Origin: Pseudomonas fluorescens
GTDB lineage: Bacteria; Pseudomonadota; Gammaproteobacteria; Pseudomonadales; Pseudomonadaceae
Assembly (NCBI RefSeq): GCF_902497625.1
Contig: NZ_CABVGX010000016.1
Span: forward strand, 47,946-111,945
Direction of reading: 5' to 3'
DNA length: 64,000 nt
Shown here piece by piece: positions 41,267 to 51,855 of this stretch (positions within the stretch are counted from its first letter, which is position 1; each line of letters begins with the position of its first letter). The notes under the pieces were generated by a model. The model was not told the DNA's origin and searched no databases. It was given only the letters and a program-made list of their open reading frames with translations. The position numbers and the translations under genes were made by a program.

Positions 41267-44200
41267 ATGTTGATCCTGCGCGGCGCTCCTGCCCTTTCTG
41301 CCTTTCGCCACAGCAAACTCCTTGAGCAACTGAGCCAGAAGGTCCCGGCTGTCAGCGGCCTGTATGCTGAATTCGCTCACTTCGCCGAAGTTACCGGCGT
41401 CCTGACCGGCGACGAACAGCAGGTGCTCGCGCGCCTTCTGAAGTACGGCCCAAGTGTTCCCGTACAGGAGCCGACCGGTCGTCTGTTCCTGGTGTTGCCG
41501 CGTTTCGGCACTATCTCGCCATGGTCCAGTAAAGCCAGCGACATCGCGCGCAACTGCGGCCTGAGCAAGGTCCAGCGCCTGGAACGCGGCATCGCGTTCT
41601 ACGTGGCCGGCCAGTTCAGCGACGCTGACGCGCAGTTGATCTCGGCTGCTCTGCACGACCGCATGACCCAGATCGTCCTCGACAATCTCGAACAGGCCGC
41701 CGGCCTGTTCAGCCACGCCGAACCGAAGCCGCTGACCGCGATCGACGTGCTGGGTGGTGGCCGTGCCGCGCTGGAAAAAGCCAATACCGAGCTGGGCCTC
41801 GCGCTGGCGGAAGACGAAATCGATTACCTGGTCAACGCCTTTATCGGCCTCAAGCGCAGCCCGCACGACATCGAACTGATGATGTTCGCCCAGGCGAACT
41901 CCGAGCACTGCCGTCACAAGATCTTCAACGCCAGTTGGGACATCGACGGTCAGAGCCAGGAAAAAAGCCTGTTCGGCATGATCAAGAACACCTACGTGAT
42001 GCACAGCGAAGGCGTTCTGTCGGCTTATAAGGACAACGCTTCGGTGATCGTCGGTAACGTCGCCGGTCGTTTCTTCCCGGACCCGGAGACCCGCCAGTAC
42101 GGCGCGGTGCAGGAGCCGGTGCACATCCTGATGAAAGTCGAAACGCACAACCACCCGACCGCGATTGCCCCGTTCCCGGGCGCATCCACCGGCAGTGGCG
42201 GCGAGATTCGCGACGAAGGTGCTACCGGTCGCGGTGCCAAGCCAAAGGCCGGCCTGACCGGTTTCACCGTATCCAACTTGCAGATCCCGGGCTTCGAACA
42301 GCCGTGGGAAGTGCCGTATGGCAAACCTGAGCGCATCGTTACCGCGCTGGACATCATGATCGAAGGCCCTCTGGGTGGCGCCGCGTTCAACAACGAATTC
42401 GGGCGTCCGGCCCTGACCGGCTATTTCCGTACCTTCGAACAGTCGATCACCACCCCGCGTGGCGACGAAGTTCGCGGTTACCACAAGCCGATCATGCTGG
42501 CTGGCGGTATGGGTAATATCCGTGCCGAACACGTGCAGAAAGGCGAGATCACCGTTGGCTCCAAGCTGATCGTGCTCGGCGGCCCGGCGATGCTGATCGG
42601 CCTGGGCGGCGGCGCGGCTTCCTCGATGGCCACCGGCACCAGCTCGGCTGACCTCGACTTCGCTTCCGTACAGCGCGAAAACCCGGAAATGGAACGCCGC
42701 TGCCAGGAAGTCATCGACCGTTGCTGGCAGTTGGGTGAACACAACCCGATCAGCTTCATCCACGACGTCGGCGCGGGCGGTCTGTCCAACGCCTTCCCGG
42801 AACTGGTCAACGACGGCAACCGCGGTGGCCGCTTCGAACTGCGCAACATTCCAAACGACGAGCCGGGCATGGCCCCGCACGAAATCTGGAGTAACGAATC
42901 CCAGGAACGCTATGTTCTGGCGGTGGGTCCGGCGGACTTCGAACGCTTCCAGGCGATCTGCGAACGTGAGCGTTGCCCATTCGCGGTTGTGGGTGAAGCC
43001 ACTGCCGAGCCGCAGCTTACAGTTACAGATAGCCACTTCGGCAACAGCCCGGTAGACATGCCGCTGGAAGTGCTGCTGGGTAAAGCCCCGCGCATGCACC
43101 GTTCGGCCGTTCGCGAAAACGAACTGGGCGACGATTTCGATCCGTCGACGCTGGACATCGCCGACTGCGTCGAGCGTGTTCTGCACCACCCGGCCGTCGC
43201 CAGTAAAAGCTTCCTGATCACCATCGGCGACCGCACCATCACCGGCCTCGTGGCCCGTGATCAGATGGTTGGCCCGTGGCAGGTGCCGGTGGCCGACGTT
43301 GCGGTCACTGCGACAAGCTTCGACGTCTACACCGGTGAAGCCATGGCCATGGGCGAGCGTACTCCGCTGGCGCTGCTGGATGCTCCGGCGTCGGGCCGCA
43401 TGGCCATCGGTGAAACCCTCACCAACATCGCCGCGTCGCGCATCAACAAAATCTCCGACATCAAGTTGTCGGCCAACTGGATGTCCGCAGCCGGTCACCC
43501 AGGTGAAGACGCGCGTCTGTACGACACCGTGAAAGCGGTCGGCATGCAATTGTGCCCGGACCTCGGCATCACCATCCCGGTGGGCAAGGACTCGATGTCC
43601 ATGGCCACTCGCTGGAACGACGAAGGCGTCGACAAGACCGTGACGTCGCCGATGTCGTTGATCGTGACCGGTTTCGCGCCAGTGGCTGACATCCGTCAGA
43701 CCCTGACCCCGGAATTGCGCATGGACAAAGGCACCACTGACCTGATCCTGATCGATCTGGGCCGTGGGCAGAACCGCATGGGCGCCTCGATCCTGGCCCA
43801 GGTTCATGGCAAGCTCGGCTCGCAAGCGCCGGACGTCGATGACGCCGAAGACCTCAAAGCCTTCTTCGCGGTGATTCAGGGCCTCAACGCCGACGGTCAC
43901 CTGCTGGCGTACCACGACCGTTCCGACGGTGGTCTGCTGACCAGCGCCGTGGAAATGGCCTTCGCCGGTCACTGCGGCCTGAGCCTGAACCTCGACGGTC
44001 TGGCGGAAACTTCCGCCGACATCGCCGCGATCCTGTTCAACGAAGAATTGGGCGCGGTGATCCAGGTTCGTCAGGACGCCACCCCGGACATCCTCGCGCA
44101 GTTCAGCGCTGCTGGCCTGGGCGAGTGCGTGTCGGTGATCGGTCAGCCGATGAACAACGGCCAGATCAACATCACCTTCAACGGCGACACCGTCTTCGAA

Positions 44201-45163
44201 GGCCAGCGTCGTCTGCTGCAGCGTACCTGGGCTGAAACCAGCTACCAGATCCAGCGTCTGCGTGATAACGCCGATTGCGCCGAACAAGAGTTCGACGTGC
44301 TGCTGGAAGAAGACAACCCGGGCCTGAGCGTCAAGCTGAGCTACGACGTCAACCAGGACGTCGCCGCGCCTTACATCAAGAAAAACATTCGCCCACAGGT
44401 TGCCGTACTGCGTGAGCAGGGCGTCAACGGCCAGGTGGAAATGGCCGCCGCGTTCGACCGCGCCGGTTTCAACGCGATCGACGTGCACATGAGCGACATT
44501 CTGGCCGGCCGTGTCGACCTGAACGACTTCAAGGGCATGGTCGCTTGCGGCGGTTTCTCATACGGCGACGTACTGGGTGCCGGCGAAGGCTGGGCCAAGT
44601 CCGCGCTGTTCAACAGCCGCGCCCGCGATGCGTTCCAGGGTTTCTTCGAGCGTACCGACAGCTTCACGCTTGGCGTGTGCAACGGCTGCCAGATGATGTC
44701 CAACCTGCACGAGCTGATCCCGGGCAGCGAGTTCTGGCCGCACTTCGTGCGTAACCGTTCCGAGCAGTTCGAAGCCCGTGTGGCGATGGTTCAGGTCCAG
44801 GAATCGAATTCGATCTTCCTGCAAGGCATGGCCGGTTCGCGCATGCCGATCGCTATCGCGCACGGTGAAGGGCATGCCGAGTTCGCCAGCGAAGAAGCGT
44901 TGCTGGAAGCCGATCTGTCCGGTTGTGTGGCAATGCGTTTCGTCGACAACCACGGCAAGGTCACTGAAAGCTACCCGGCCAACCCGAACGGCTCGCCGCG
45001 CGGGATTACCGGTTTGACCAGCCGTGACGGTCGCGTGACGATCATGATGCCGCACCCGGAACGTGTATTCCGCGCTGTGCAGAACTCGTGGCGTTCGGAA
45101 GACTGGAACGAAGACGCGCCATGGATGCGCATGTTCCGCAACGCGCGCGTTTGGGTGAACTGA
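41267..45163 (+). CDS. purL: Phosphoribosylformylglycinamidine synthase
   Basis: The fourth step of purine synthesis, converting FGAR to FGAM with ATP and glutamine. The single 1298-aa chain of the gamma-proteobacterial type has an N-terminal domain, two FGAM synthetase repeats ([17 protein letters not shown] near residue 290; [16 protein letters not shown] later) and a C-terminal glutamine amidotransferase with Cys in GVCNGCQMM and His/Glu in MPHPERV. Translation starts at ATG 41267. It is a one-gene unit followed 5 bp later by the small NIF3-like gene. Confidence 0.97.
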   Translation: MLILRGAPALSAFRHSKLLEQLSQKVPAVSGLYAEFAHFAEVTGVLTGDEQQVLARLLKYGPSVPVQEPTGRLFLVLPRFGTISPWSSKASDIARNCGLSKVQRLERGIAFYVAGQFSDADAQLISAALHDRMTQIVLDNLEQAAGLFSHAEPKPLTAIDVLGGGRAALEKANTELGLALAEDEIDYLVNAFIGLKRSPHDIELMMFAQANSEHCRHKIFNASWDIDGQSQEKSLFGMIKNTYVMHSEGVLSAYKDNASVIVGNVAGRFFPDPETRQYGAVQEPVHILMKVETHNHPTAIAPFPGASTGSGGEIRDEGATGRGAKPKAGLTGFTVSNLQIPGFEQPWEVPYGKPERIVTALDIMIEGPLGGAAFNNEFGRPALTGYFRTFEQSITTPRGDEVRGYHKPIMLAGGMGNIRAEHVQKGEITVGSKLIVLGGPAMLIGLGGGAASSMATGTSSADLDFASVQRENPEMERRCQEVIDRCWQLGEHNPISFIHDVGAGGLSNAFPELVNDGNRGGRFELRNIPNDEPGMAPHEIWSNESQERYVLAVGPADFERFQAICERERCPFAVVGEATAEPQLTVTDSHFGNSPVDMPLEVLLGKAPRMHRSAVRENELGDDFDPSTLDIADCVERVLHHPAVASKSFLITIGDRTITGLVARDQMVGPWQVPVADVAVTATSFDVYTGEAMAMGERTPLALLDAPASGRMAIGETLTNIAASRINKISDIKLSANWMSAAGHPGEDARLYDTVKAVGMQLCPDLGITIPVGKDSMSMATRWNDEGVDKTVTSPMSLIVTGFAPVADIRQTLTPELRMDKGTTDLILIDLGRGQNRMGASILAQVHGKLGSQAPDVDDAEDLKAFFAVIQGLNADGHLLAYHDRSDGGLLTSAVEMAFAGHCGLSLNLDGLAETSADIAAILFNEELGAVIQVRQDATPDILAQFSAAGLGECVSVIGQPMNNGQINITFNGDTVFEGQRRLLQRTWAETSYQIQRLRDNADCAEQEFDVLLEEDNPGLSVKLSYDVNQDVAAPYIKKNIRPQVAVLREQGVNGQVEMAAAFDRAGFNAIDVHMSDILAGRVDLNDFKGMVACGGFSYGDVLGAGEGWAKSALFNSRARDAFQGFFERTDSFTLGVCNGCQMMSNLHELIPGSEFWPHFVRNRSEQFEARVAMVQVQESNSIFLQGMAGSRMPIAIAHGEGHAEFASEEALLEADLSGCVAMRFVDNHGKVTESYPANPNGSPRGITGLTSRDGRVTIMMPHPERVFRAVQNSWRSEDWNEDAPWMRMFRNARVWVN

Positions 45164-45168
45164 GCACT

Positions 45169-45480
45169 GTGTACAAGCTCTGCTTTTTCGTTCCCGACAG
45201 TCACGTCGACGGGGTCAAGAGTGCCGTATTCGCCGCCGGTGGCGGTCGGATCGGCGCTTACGACCACTGTGCGTGGCAGGTGCTCGGCCACGGCCAGTTT
45301 CGTCCGCTGGAGGGTAGCCAGCCTTTTATCGGTGAAGCGGGGCAGGTCGAGCAGGTTGAGGAATGGAAGGTTGAACTGGTAGTGGCAGACGAGTTGATAG
45401 TGGCCGTAGTGGCCGCGCTGAAACTCAGCCACCCGTACGAGACGCCGGCTTATGAAGTAGTGCGGCTGGAGGAGTTCTAG
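45169..45480 (+). CDS. Stand-alone YqfO/NIF3 C-terminal-type domain protein
   Basis: A 103-aa protein starting at GTG with YKLCFFVPDSHVDGVKSAVFAAG and ending KLSHPYETPAYEVVRLEEF. This matches the PII-like dimerisation insert (YqfO domain) of NIF3 proteins, present here without the metal-binding NIF3 core. In Pseudomonas it is often annotated as an NGG1-interacting-factor-3-like protein. Function unknown. It lies 5 bp after purL and is probably cotranscribed; a terminator follows. Confidence 0.85.
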   Translation: MYKLCFFVPDSHVDGVKSAVFAAGGGRIGAYDHCAWQVLGHGQFRPLEGSQPFIGEAGQVEQVEEWKVELVVADELIVAVVAALKLSHPYETPAYEVVRLEEF

Positions 45481-45499
45481 GTCTCTGGTCGCTGAAATG

Positions 45500-45532
45500 A
45501 AAAACCCGCTGATGCAGATCCGCGGGTTTTTT
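45500..45532 (+). terminator. Terminator between the NIF3-like gene and the L,D-transpeptidase
   Basis: AAAACCCGC and GCGGGTTTTTT form a 7-8 bp stem with T-run, usable on both strands for the convergent genes. Confidence 0.9.
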
Positions 45533-45554
45533 GTTACCCGGAATTTGAGGGGGA

Positions 45555-46061
45555 TTACGGACGAATCTCGATCATCGTGCCGTCTGGCACCAGATCCCAC
45601 ACTTCACGCATGTCGACGTTGCGCATGGCGATACAGCCGTCAGTCCAGTCCAGGGTATGGAACAGTTCTTCGGGATCTTCCTCTGTGTGGGGCGTGCCGT
45701 GGACCATGATCATGCCACCCGGCTCGACGCCTTCACGGCGGGCGCGTGCGGCATCGCTGATGTTCGGATAGGAAATGTGCATCGACAGGTTGAATTTTTC
45801 GCTGGTCTTGCGCCAGTCCAGCCAATAGAACCCCTCTGGGGTGCGCTTGTCGCCTTCTATCAGCTTAGGGCCTTTCTTCGCGCCTTTGCCCAGGGAGATG
45901 CGATAGGTCTTGAGCGCCTTGCCGTCGTTGATCAGTTGCAACTGGTGCGCGGATTTGAGAACCAGGACTTTCTCGATAATTTTGCCGTCATAGGTTCCCA
46001 CGGTGGACGCTTGGGACACGGCAACGAACGACAGGCAAAACAAGGCAAGCAACCAGCGCAT
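45555..46061 (-). CDS. L,D-transpeptidase family protein
   Basis: The 168-aa protein has a signal peptide (MRWLLALFCLSFVAVSQAS) and a YkuD catalytic domain (about residues 30-166) with the conserved His in MVHGTPH and the active Cys in TDGCIAMRN. The usual S/T-x-G-C-x-R ends here as DGCIAM, a known variation of the single-domain group. It acts on peptidoglycan peptides in the periplasm, either cross-linking or attaching proteins. It converges on the terminator. Confidence 0.88.
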   Translation of the reverse strand: MRWLLALFCLSFVAVSQASTVGTYDGKIIEKVLVLKSAHQLQLINDGKALKTYRISLGKGAKKGPKLIEGDKRTPEGFYWLDWRKTSEKFNLSMHISYPNISDAARARREGVEPGGMIMVHGTPHTEEDPEELFHTLDWTDGCIAMRNVDMREVWDLVPDGTMIEIRP

Positions 46062-46091
46062 TAAAACGGTATCCCAAAAAATGTCGCGATG

Positions 46092-46120
46092 TTGTAGGAG
46101 CTGCCGCAGGCTGCGATCTT
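46092..46120. repeat. REP arm (family A)
   Basis: TTGTAGGAGCTGCCGCAGGC and the following TGCGATCTT match the family-A arm. No inverted partner is present. Confidence 0.8.
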
Positions 46121-46143
46121 CCCAGGTCTGAGCAGAATGCGAA

Positions 46144-46695
46144 TCAGGTCAGGGCGGATTGCACCAGCGGCGGAATCGATTCCGACCGCACAGGATAGAC
46201 CTCACCGCGCCGGTCAGCGAAGAAGCATTCTAGGGTACGGCCCACCGTGCGGAAAGCCAGCTCGGACCAAGGGATGTCGGCTTCCTCAAACAAAGCCACT
46301 TCCAGGCTCTCGGGGCCGGCAGCAAAATCCAGATCTACCAGTTCGGCACGGAAAAATACGTGCACCTGACTGATGTGCGGCACGTCGATCAACGTGTAGA
46401 TGTGCAAATTACGCACCCGTGCGCAGGCCTCTTCGGCCGTTTCGCGGACGGCTGCCTGCTCGATGGTTTCGCCGTTTTCCATGAAGCCGGCCGGCAGCGT
46501 CCAGTAGCCGAGTCGCGGCTCGATTGCACGGCGACAAAGCAACACTTTACTGCCCCAGGTCGGCACGCAACCGGCGACGATGTTGGGGTTCTGGTAATGA
46601 ATGGTATGACAGCTGTCGCAAACAAATCGCAGGCGTGAATCGCCTTCTGGGATGCGCTGGGTCACCGGTTTGCCGCACTGACTGCAAAATTTCAT
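46144..46695 (-). CDS. Nudix hydrolase with N-terminal zinc ribbon
   Basis: The 183-aa protein starts with a zinc ribbon (MKFCSQCGKP, then RFVCDSCHTIHYQNP) and then the Nudix box GFMENGETIEQAAVRETAEEACARV (about residues 75-100), with Glu residues for magnesium. The combination recalls NudC-like NADH pyrophosphatases and YfcD-like proteins, but the substrate cannot be told. The ATG at 46695 puts the ribbon at the N-terminus. It is divergent from the second Nudix gene. Confidence 0.87.
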   Translation of the reverse strand: MKFCSQCGKPVTQRIPEGDSRLRFVCDSCHTIHYQNPNIVAGCVPTWGSKVLLCRRAIEPRLGYWTLPAGFMENGETIEQAAVRETAEEACARVRNLHIYTLIDVPHISQVHVFFRAELVDLDFAAGPESLEVALFEEADIPWSELAFRTVGRTLECFFADRRGEVYPVRSESIPPLVQSALT

Positions 46696-46841
46696 GCTTG
46701 GGTTCCTGAAGGCTGCGCCTATCTTGGCGTGTGGCGGTGTCAGTCGGCAAGTTGTCGTTTCGCGACACGTGGCTGTTCGGGGGTTGGGCGGCCGATGTGA
46801 TTGGTGCATGATGCAAGGTAGCGAATAAATCGAGAAGACTC

Positions 46842-47441
46842 ATGCTGGACGAGCTACTTCACCGTGTAAGTAATCACACGCCGCGAACGCTGGAAACCGA
46901 TAAACGTTTCCCCGAGGCCGCCGTCCTGGTGCCTATCACCCGCAGCGATGAGCCTGAGTTGGTGCTGACTCTGCGCGCCAGCGGGCTCTCGACCCACGGC
47001 GGCGAAGTTGCCTTTCCCGGTGGTCGCCGTGACCCCGAAGACCCTGACCTGATTTTCACGGCCTTGCGCGAAGCTCAGGAAGAAATAGGCTTGCCGCCGG
47101 GCCTGGTTGAAGTGATCGGCCCGCTGAGCCCGCTGATTTCTTTGCACGGTATTAAAGTGACGCCATATGTCGGAGTGATTCCGGATTTCGTCGAGTATCA
47201 GCCTAATGATGCCGAGATCGCCGCGGTATTCAGCGTGCCCCTGGAGTTCTTCCGCAAAGACCCGCGCGAACACACCCATCGCATCGATTACCAGGGCCGC
47301 AGCTGGTATGTGCCAAGCTACCGTTATGGGGAGTATAAGATTTGGGGTTTGACGGCAATCATGGTCGTCGAATTGATCAACCTCCTTTATGACGCGAAAA
47401 TCAGCCTGCATCAACCACCCAAACGTTTCATCAATACCTGA
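46842..47441 (+). CDS. CoA pyrophosphatase (NudL/YeaB type)
   Basis: A 199-aa Nudix enzyme. The UPF0035 motif (LTLRASGLSTHGGEVAFPGG) precedes the Nudix box GGRRDPEDPDLIFTALREAQEEIGL (about residues 57-85), the fingerprint of CoA pyrophosphatases, which split coenzyme A and its thioesters. E. coli NudL has the same length. It starts a three-gene run with the carbonic anhydrase and DUF1289 genes. Confidence 0.9.
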   Translation: MLDELLHRVSNHTPRTLETDKRFPEAAVLVPITRSDEPELVLTLRASGLSTHGGEVAFPGGRRDPEDPDLIFTALREAQEEIGLPPGLVEVIGPLSPLISLHGIKVTPYVGVIPDFVEYQPNDAEIAAVFSVPLEFFRKDPREHTHRIDYQGRSWYVPSYRYGEYKIWGLTAIMVVELINLLYDAKISLHQPPKRFINT

Positions 47442-47502
47442 AGCCATCGTTCGTATGGCGTGAATCAGCGTGTGAGCCTGCCTGGCCCTTGAGGACAATA
47501 AA

Positions 47503-48027
47503 ATGAAATATCGCCTGGGCGATGCCCGCGTCGAAACCCACCCGCAGAGTTGGGTCGCGCCTAACGCCGTGCTGGTGGGCAAGGTCAAGCTGGAAGAGGG
47601 TGCCAATGTCTGGTTCAACGCCGTGCTGCGTGGCGACAACGAGCTGATCCTGATCGGCAAGAACAGCAACGTCCAGGACGGCACGGTGATGCACACCGAC
47701 ATGGGCTACCCATTGACGCTCGGCACCGGGGTGACCATCGGCCACAACGCCATGCTGCACGGCTGTACGGTCGGGGATTACAGCCTGATCGGGATCAACG
47801 CGGTGATCCTCAACGGCGCCAGAATCGGCAAGCACTGCATCATCGGCGCCAACTCGCTGATCGGCGAGGGCAAGGAGATTCCCGACGGTTCTCTGGTTAT
47901 GGGGTCCCCCGGCAAAGTGGTGCGCGAATTGACCGAACAGCAGATGCGCATGCTCGAAGCGAGCGCCGCGCACTACGTGCATAACTCGCAGCGCTATGCT
48001 CGCGATCTGGCTGAGCAGGAAGAATGA
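47503..48027 (+). CDS. Gamma carbonic anhydrase family protein (left-handed beta-helix)
   Basis: The 174-aa protein is built of hexapeptide repeats (for example [20 protein letters not shown] and [19 protein letters not shown]) typical of the YrdA/CaiE group of gamma carbonic anhydrases; metal-binding His residues occur in [14 protein letters not shown]. It may hydrate carbon dioxide, but many family members have no shown activity. It starts after TGAGGACAATAAA and overlaps the DUF1289 gene by ATGA. Confidence 0.9.
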   Translation: MKYRLGDARVETHPQSWVAPNAVLVGKVKLEEGANVWFNAVLRGDNELILIGKNSNVQDGTVMHTDMGYPLTLGTGVTIGHNAMLHGCTVGDYSLIGINAVILNGARIGKHCIIGANSLIGEGKEIPDGSLVMGSPGKVVRELTEQQMRMLEASAAHYVHNSQRYARDLAEQEE

Positions 48028-48239
48028 GCACACCCGAGCGCCCGGTTCGATCGCCTTGCGTGAATATCTGCGCGCTGGACGAGGCGGACATCTGCACCGG
48101 CTGTCAGCGCACGGTGGAAGAGATCACGCGCTGGAGCCGGATGAATAACGACGAGCGGCGAACGGTGCTGGGGTTTTGTCATGAGCGGGCGAAGTCGAGT
48201 GGTTTGGTTTGGATGCTGCCTGCCAAATCCGATAACTGA
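48024..48239 (+). CDS. DUF1289 domain protein, 71 aa
   Basis: A small protein with the DUF1289 pattern: [27 protein letters not shown]. Two CxxxC/CxxC-like cysteine pairs probably bind zinc or iron-sulfur. Its ATG overlaps the carbonic anhydrase stop (ATGA), so they are translationally coupled, an arrangement conserved in Pseudomonas. The function of the family is unknown. Confidence 0.88.
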   Translation: MSTPERPVRSPCVNICALDEADICTGCQRTVEEITRWSRMNNDERRTVLGFCHERAKSSGLVWMLPAKSDN

Positions 48240-48261
48240 GCCTTGTGAGTTTCTCGTTCCA

Positions 48262-48442
48262 TTGTGGCGAGGGGGCTTGCCCCCGTTAGGTGGCGAAGCC
48301 GCCCTGAAAATTGTCAGATCAGGCGAATCTGTGGCGGGTGACATCAGGGCCGCTTCGCAGCCCAACGGGGGCAAGCCCCCTCGCCACAGCAAGCCCCCTC
48401 GCCACAGCAAGCGTCTCGCCACAGCAAGCCCCTTCGCCACAG
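48262..48442. repeat. REP pair (family C) with tandem half-REP array
   Basis: TTGTGGCGAGGGGGCTTGCC (about 48262) pairs with the inverted arm ending near 48388. The inverted arm's outer half, GCAAGCCCCCTCGCCACA, is then repeated: 48371-48388, 48389-48406, 48407-48423 (one base short, two changes) and 48424-48441 (one change). Confidence 0.92.
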
Positions 48443-48504
48443 GTTATGCGGAAACCCCAGATAAAGTACCCTGTGCGCCAAACTGACAGGTATCACCCAC
48501 CAAC

Positions 48505-48972
48505 ATGCTCTTCCTGATCGCCTACATCAGCAGCGTCGTGCTGATCAATTACGCTTTTTCCACCGCGCCACACCTGGACATCATCTGGTCGGCGTGGGGC
48601 GGGCTGGTGTTCGTCCTCCGCGACATGGTGCAAATCCGCTTCGGCCATGGCGCGATCGTGGCCATGCTGGCGGCGCTGGTACTTTCCTACGTCACCTCCG
48701 ACCCCTCCATTGCGTTGGCCAGCGCGACGGCATTCGCCGTGTCGGAGTGCATCGACTGGCTGGTCTTCACTATCACCAAACGCCCGCTGCACGATCGCCT
48801 GTGGATAAGTTCGGCGCTGAGCATCCCGCTCGATACCTTCATCTTCTTCGGCATGATCGACGCGTTCACCCCGGCCGTGATCCTCACTGCCATGGCCTCG
48901 AAATTCGCTGGTGTCACGGTCGTGTGGCTGATCATGGCGTGGCGCTTGCGCAAACAGGCCGTCGCCGGCTGA
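48505..48972 (+). CDS. VUT-family membrane transporter (YhhQ-like, 155 aa)
   Basis: A small integral membrane protein with about five helices (LIAYISSVVLINYAF, IVAMLAALVLSYVT, and others), the FVLRDMVQIRFGH loop and SECIDWLVFTITKRP. This resembles the vitamin-uptake-like VUT/YhhQ family, some of which carry queuosine precursors. The chain is shorter than E. coli YhhQ (221 aa), so a different substrate is possible. I see no preQ1 riboswitch upstream; a REP array fills most of the 265-bp gap. Confidence 0.78.
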   Translation: MLFLIAYISSVVLINYAFSTAPHLDIIWSAWGGLVFVLRDMVQIRFGHGAIVAMLAALVLSYVTSDPSIALASATAFAVSECIDWLVFTITKRPLHDRLWISSALSIPLDTFIFFGMIDAFTPAVILTAMASKFAGVTVVWLIMAWRLRKQAVAG

Positions 48973-48991
48973 AGCCAAACCCTCAGGTTCA

Positions 48992-49027
48992 TGTAAAATG
49001 CCGCGCTTTCTCCCCATGGGAAGCGCG
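48992..49027 (+). promoter_or_regulatory. purT promoter -10 and leader hairpin
   Basis: TAAAAT (48992-48997) is a good -10. CGCGCTT (49002-49008) and AAGCGCG (49021-49027) then form a stem near the likely transcript start, 47 bp before the purT ATG. The -35 is weak. Confidence 0.5.
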
Positions 49028-49073
49028 CCAGCCGCGACGCAACCCTCGATGATCCGCTTCTTGAGGACCTGAG

Positions 49074-50255
49074 ATGACCCGTATCGGAACTCCATTGTCG
49101 CCAACCGCGACCCGCGTATTGATGTGTGGCTGTGGCGAGTTGGGCAAGGAAGTGGTGATCGAGCTGCAACGCCTGGGCGTTGAAGTGATTGCCGTGGATC
49201 GCTATGCCAACGCACCGGCCATGCAGGTGGCGCATCGCAGCCACGTGATAAACATGCTCGACGGCGCGGCCCTGCGCGCGGTTATCGAAGCCGAGAAGCC
49301 GCACTTCATCGTGCCGGAAATCGAAGCCATCGCTACCGCGACCCTGGTCGAACTGGAAGCCGAAGGCTTCACCGTGATTCCGACCGCGCGCGCTGCGCAG
49401 TTGACCATGAACCGCGAAGGCATTCGTCGTCTGGCCGCTGAAGAACTGGGCTTGCCGACCTCACCTTATTTCTTTGCCGATACCTTCGAGGATTACAGCA
49501 AAGCCGTCGAAAACCTCGGTTTCCCGTGCGTGGTCAAGCCTGTCATGAGTTCGTCGGGCAAAGGCCAGAGCCTGCTGCGCAGCACCGCTGACGTGAAAAC
49601 CGCTTGGGATTACGCCCAGGAGGGCGGCCGGGCCGGTAAAGGCCGGGTGATCGTCGAAGGCTTCATCGATTTCGATTACGAAATCACCCTGCTGACCGTG
49701 CGCCACGTTGGCGGCACCACGTTCTGCGCACCTGTCGGTCACCGTCAGGAGAAGGGCGACTATCAGGAATCCTGGCAGCCGCAAGCCATGAGCCCGGTGG
49801 CGCTGGCTGAATCCGAGCGTGTTGCCAAAGCGGTCACCGAAGCCTTGGGTGGTCGGGGTCTGTTTGGTGTCGAGTTGTTCATCAAGGGTGATCAAGTGTG
49901 GTTCAGCGAAGTCTCGCCGCGCCCTCACGACACCGGTCTGGTGACGCTCATCTCCCAGGACTTGTCGCAGTTCGCTTTGCATGCGCGCGCGATTCTGGGG
50001 CTGCCGATTCCATTGATCCGCCAGTTCGCGCCTTCGGCATCAGCGGTGATTCTGGTGGAAGGGCAGTCGACGCAGACCGCGTTCGCCAATCTCGGTGCTG
50101 CACTCAGCGAACCGGATACGGCGTTGCGTCTGTTCGGCAAGCCTGAAGTAAATGGCCAACGCCGGATGGGTGTGGCGCTGGCGCGGGATGAGTCGATCGA
50201 GGCGGCTCGCGCTAAAGCAACTCGTGCGTCCAAGGCTGTCGTGGTCGAGCTGTAA
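49074..50255 (+). CDS. purT: Formate-dependent GAR transformylase (PurT)
   Basis: Converts glycinamide ribonucleotide to formyl-GAR with formate and ATP, the folate-independent route for the third purine step. The 393-aa ATP-grasp protein has an N-terminal [18 protein letters not shown]ossmann-like start, the ATP-binding [17 protein letters not shown] and the metal site [14 protein letters not shown]. With purL in the same window, both are purine genes but are not in one operon. A REP pair follows. Confidence 0.96.
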   Translation: MTRIGTPLSPTATRVLMCGCGELGKEVVIELQRLGVEVIAVDRYANAPAMQVAHRSHVINMLDGAALRAVIEAEKPHFIVPEIEAIATATLVELEAEGFTVIPTARAAQLTMNREGIRRLAAEELGLPTSPYFFADTFEDYSKAVENLGFPCVVKPVMSSSGKGQSLLRSTADVKTAWDYAQEGGRAGKGRVIVEGFIDFDYEITLLTVRHVGGTTFCAPVGHRQEKGDYQESWQPQAMSPVALAESERVAKAVTEALGGRGLFGVELFIKGDQVWFSEVSPRPHDTGLVTLISQDLSQFALHARAILGLPIPLIRQFAPSASAVILVEGQSTQTAFANLGAALSEPDTALRLFGKPEVNGQRRMGVALARDESIEAARAKATRASKAVVVEL

Positions 50256-50268
50256 CCGCGGCGCGCCC

Positions 50269-50359
50269 TTCGCGAGCAAGCCCGCTCCCACATTGGATTG
50301 GTTTGAACACAAATATCGTGTACACCGAGATCCAATGTGGGAGCGGGCTTGCTCGCGAA
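50269..50359. repeat. Perfect inverted REP pair (family B) between purT and the MHS gene
   Basis: Arms at 50269-50298 and 50330-50359 (TTCGCGAGCAAGCCCGCTCC...) are exact reverse complements over about 30 bp, between converging genes. Confidence 0.93.
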
Positions 50360-50373
50360 GCTTTTGACTTTGT

Positions 50374-51690
50374 TTATGTCACCCGATTCAAATCGTTATC
50401 GCGCGTCTCCTTCAAACACAGCACCGCAATCAGACTCAGCACCGCCGCCCCCGACACATAACCGCCGACATAACTCAAACCGCCCATCGCCACCAGCTTC
50501 TGCGCAAAGAACGGCGCCGCCGAGGCACCGACGATTCCGCCAAGGTTGTAGGCCGCCGACGCTCCGGTGTAGCGCACATGCGTAGGAAATAACTCGGGCA
50601 GCAGCGCGCCCATTGGCGCGAACGTTACGCCCATCAAAAACAACTCGATGCACAGGAACAGCCCCACGCCCCAGGTCGAACCCTGGGTCAGCAGCGGCTC
50701 CATCAAGAACCCGGACAGAATCGCCAGCACGCCGCCGATGATCAGCACCGGTTTGCGCCCATAACGGTCACTGGCCCAGGCCGACAGCGGGGTCGCGGCA
50801 GCCATGAACAACACGGCGAAACACAGCAGGCCGAGGAAAGTTTCGCGGGTGTAGCCCAGCGTCGACACGCCATAACTCAGCGAAAACACCGTCGAAATGT
50901 AGAAAAGCGCGTAGCACACCACCATCGACCCCGCGCCCAGCAGCGTCGGTGCCCAATATTGGCTGAACAGCTCGACCAGCGGGATTTTCACTCGTTCCTG
51001 ACGGGCCATGGCATTGGCGAACACTGGCGTTTCGTGCAGCTTGAGACGCACATACAGGCCGACCATCACCAGGGCGGCGCTGAGCAGAAACGGTATCCGC
51101 CAGCCCCACGAACGGAACTGCTCGTCGTCCAGCGTCATCGCCAGCGTCAGGAACAGGCCGTTCGCGGCGAGAAAGCCAATCGAAGGGCCGAGCTGCGGAA
51201 ACATGCCGAACCAGGCACGCTTGCCCTTCGGCGCGTTCTCGGTGGCCAGCAAAGCCGCACCGCCCCATTCGCCGCCCAATCCCAAGCCTTGGCCGAAACG
51301 CAGCACGCAAAGCAGGATCGGCGCCCAGGCTCCGATGGCGTCGTAACCCGGCAGCACGCCGATCAGCGTCGTGCACACTCCCATCAACAACAGCGAGGCG
51401 ACCAGCGTCGACTTGCGCCCGATACGATCACCAAAGTGCCCGAACAGCGCCGAGCCCAGCGGCCGAGCCAGGAAAGCGATACCGAAAGTGAGGAATGCCG
51501 ACAGCATTTGCGCGGTGCCGGAGGTCTGCGGAAAGAACACCGGACCGATAACCAAGGCAGCGGCCGTGGCGTAGACATAGAAATCGTAAAACTCGATGGC
51601 CGTGCCGATAAAACTTGCGGTGGCCACGCGGGTAGCGGAGTTCGTCGGTTGCTCAGGCGTGGTTTCGCTGTAAGTAGTGCTGGTCGTCAT
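50374..51690 (-). CDS. MFS transporter of the metabolite:H+ symporter (MHS) family
   Basis: A 438-aa, 12-helix protein. ATASFIGTAIEFYDFYVY at the N-terminus, GHFGDRIGRKSTL between helices 2 and 3, and LGLGGEWGGAALLATENAPKGKR are diagnostic of the MHS group (ShiA, KgtP, ProP relatives), which usually carries small carboxylates or betaines. The substrate is unknown; ShiA-like sequence is suggestive. The ATG at 51690 (MTTSTTYSE) is preferred with AGGGA upstream. Confidence 0.9.
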   Translation of the reverse strand: MTTSTTYSETTPEQPTNSATRVATASFIGTAIEFYDFYVYATAAALVIGPVFFPQTSGTAQMLSAFLTFGIAFLARPLGSALFGHFGDRIGRKSTLVASLLLMGVCTTLIGVLPGYDAIGAWAPILLCVLRFGQGLGLGGEWGGAALLATENAPKGKRAWFGMFPQLGPSIGFLAANGLFLTLAMTLDDEQFRSWGWRIPFLLSAALVMVGLYVRLKLHETPVFANAMARQERVKIPLVELFSQYWAPTLLGAGSMVVCYALFYISTVFSLSYGVSTLGYTRETFLGLLCFAVLFMAAATPLSAWASDRYGRKPVLIIGGVLAILSGFLMEPLLTQGSTWGVGLFLCIELFLMGVTFAPMGALLPELFPTHVRYTGASAAYNLGGIVGASAAPFFAQKLVAMGGLSYVGGYVSGAAVLSLIAVLCLKETRDNDLNRVT

Positions 51691-51855
51691 GTGTGGATCC
51701 CTGACAGTCATGTGCCCCAGTGGAGCGAATTATTATGGTCGAACACCCAGGGATGTGGGTTTTGATGCGGAGTGCGGGTAGCACTGGGGTGGGGCAGGGC
51801 TTGGGTAAGCGCCCCGATTATAGGAAGGTGCCTAACGATCAAACAAGCGCAAATC

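Noticed and set aside
41213..44488. A 1091-codon open frame on the minus strand opposite purL
   Set aside because: It is the antisense shadow of purL, caused by high G+C codon bias; its composition is unlike a protein and it has no domain.
48371..48441. Possible CRISPR array
   Set aside because: The 18-bp units are directly adjacent, with no spacers, and derive from a REP arm; there are no cas genes.
48443..48504. preQ1 riboswitch before the VUT gene
   Set aside because: The short leader lacks a recognisable preQ1 pseudoknot pattern.
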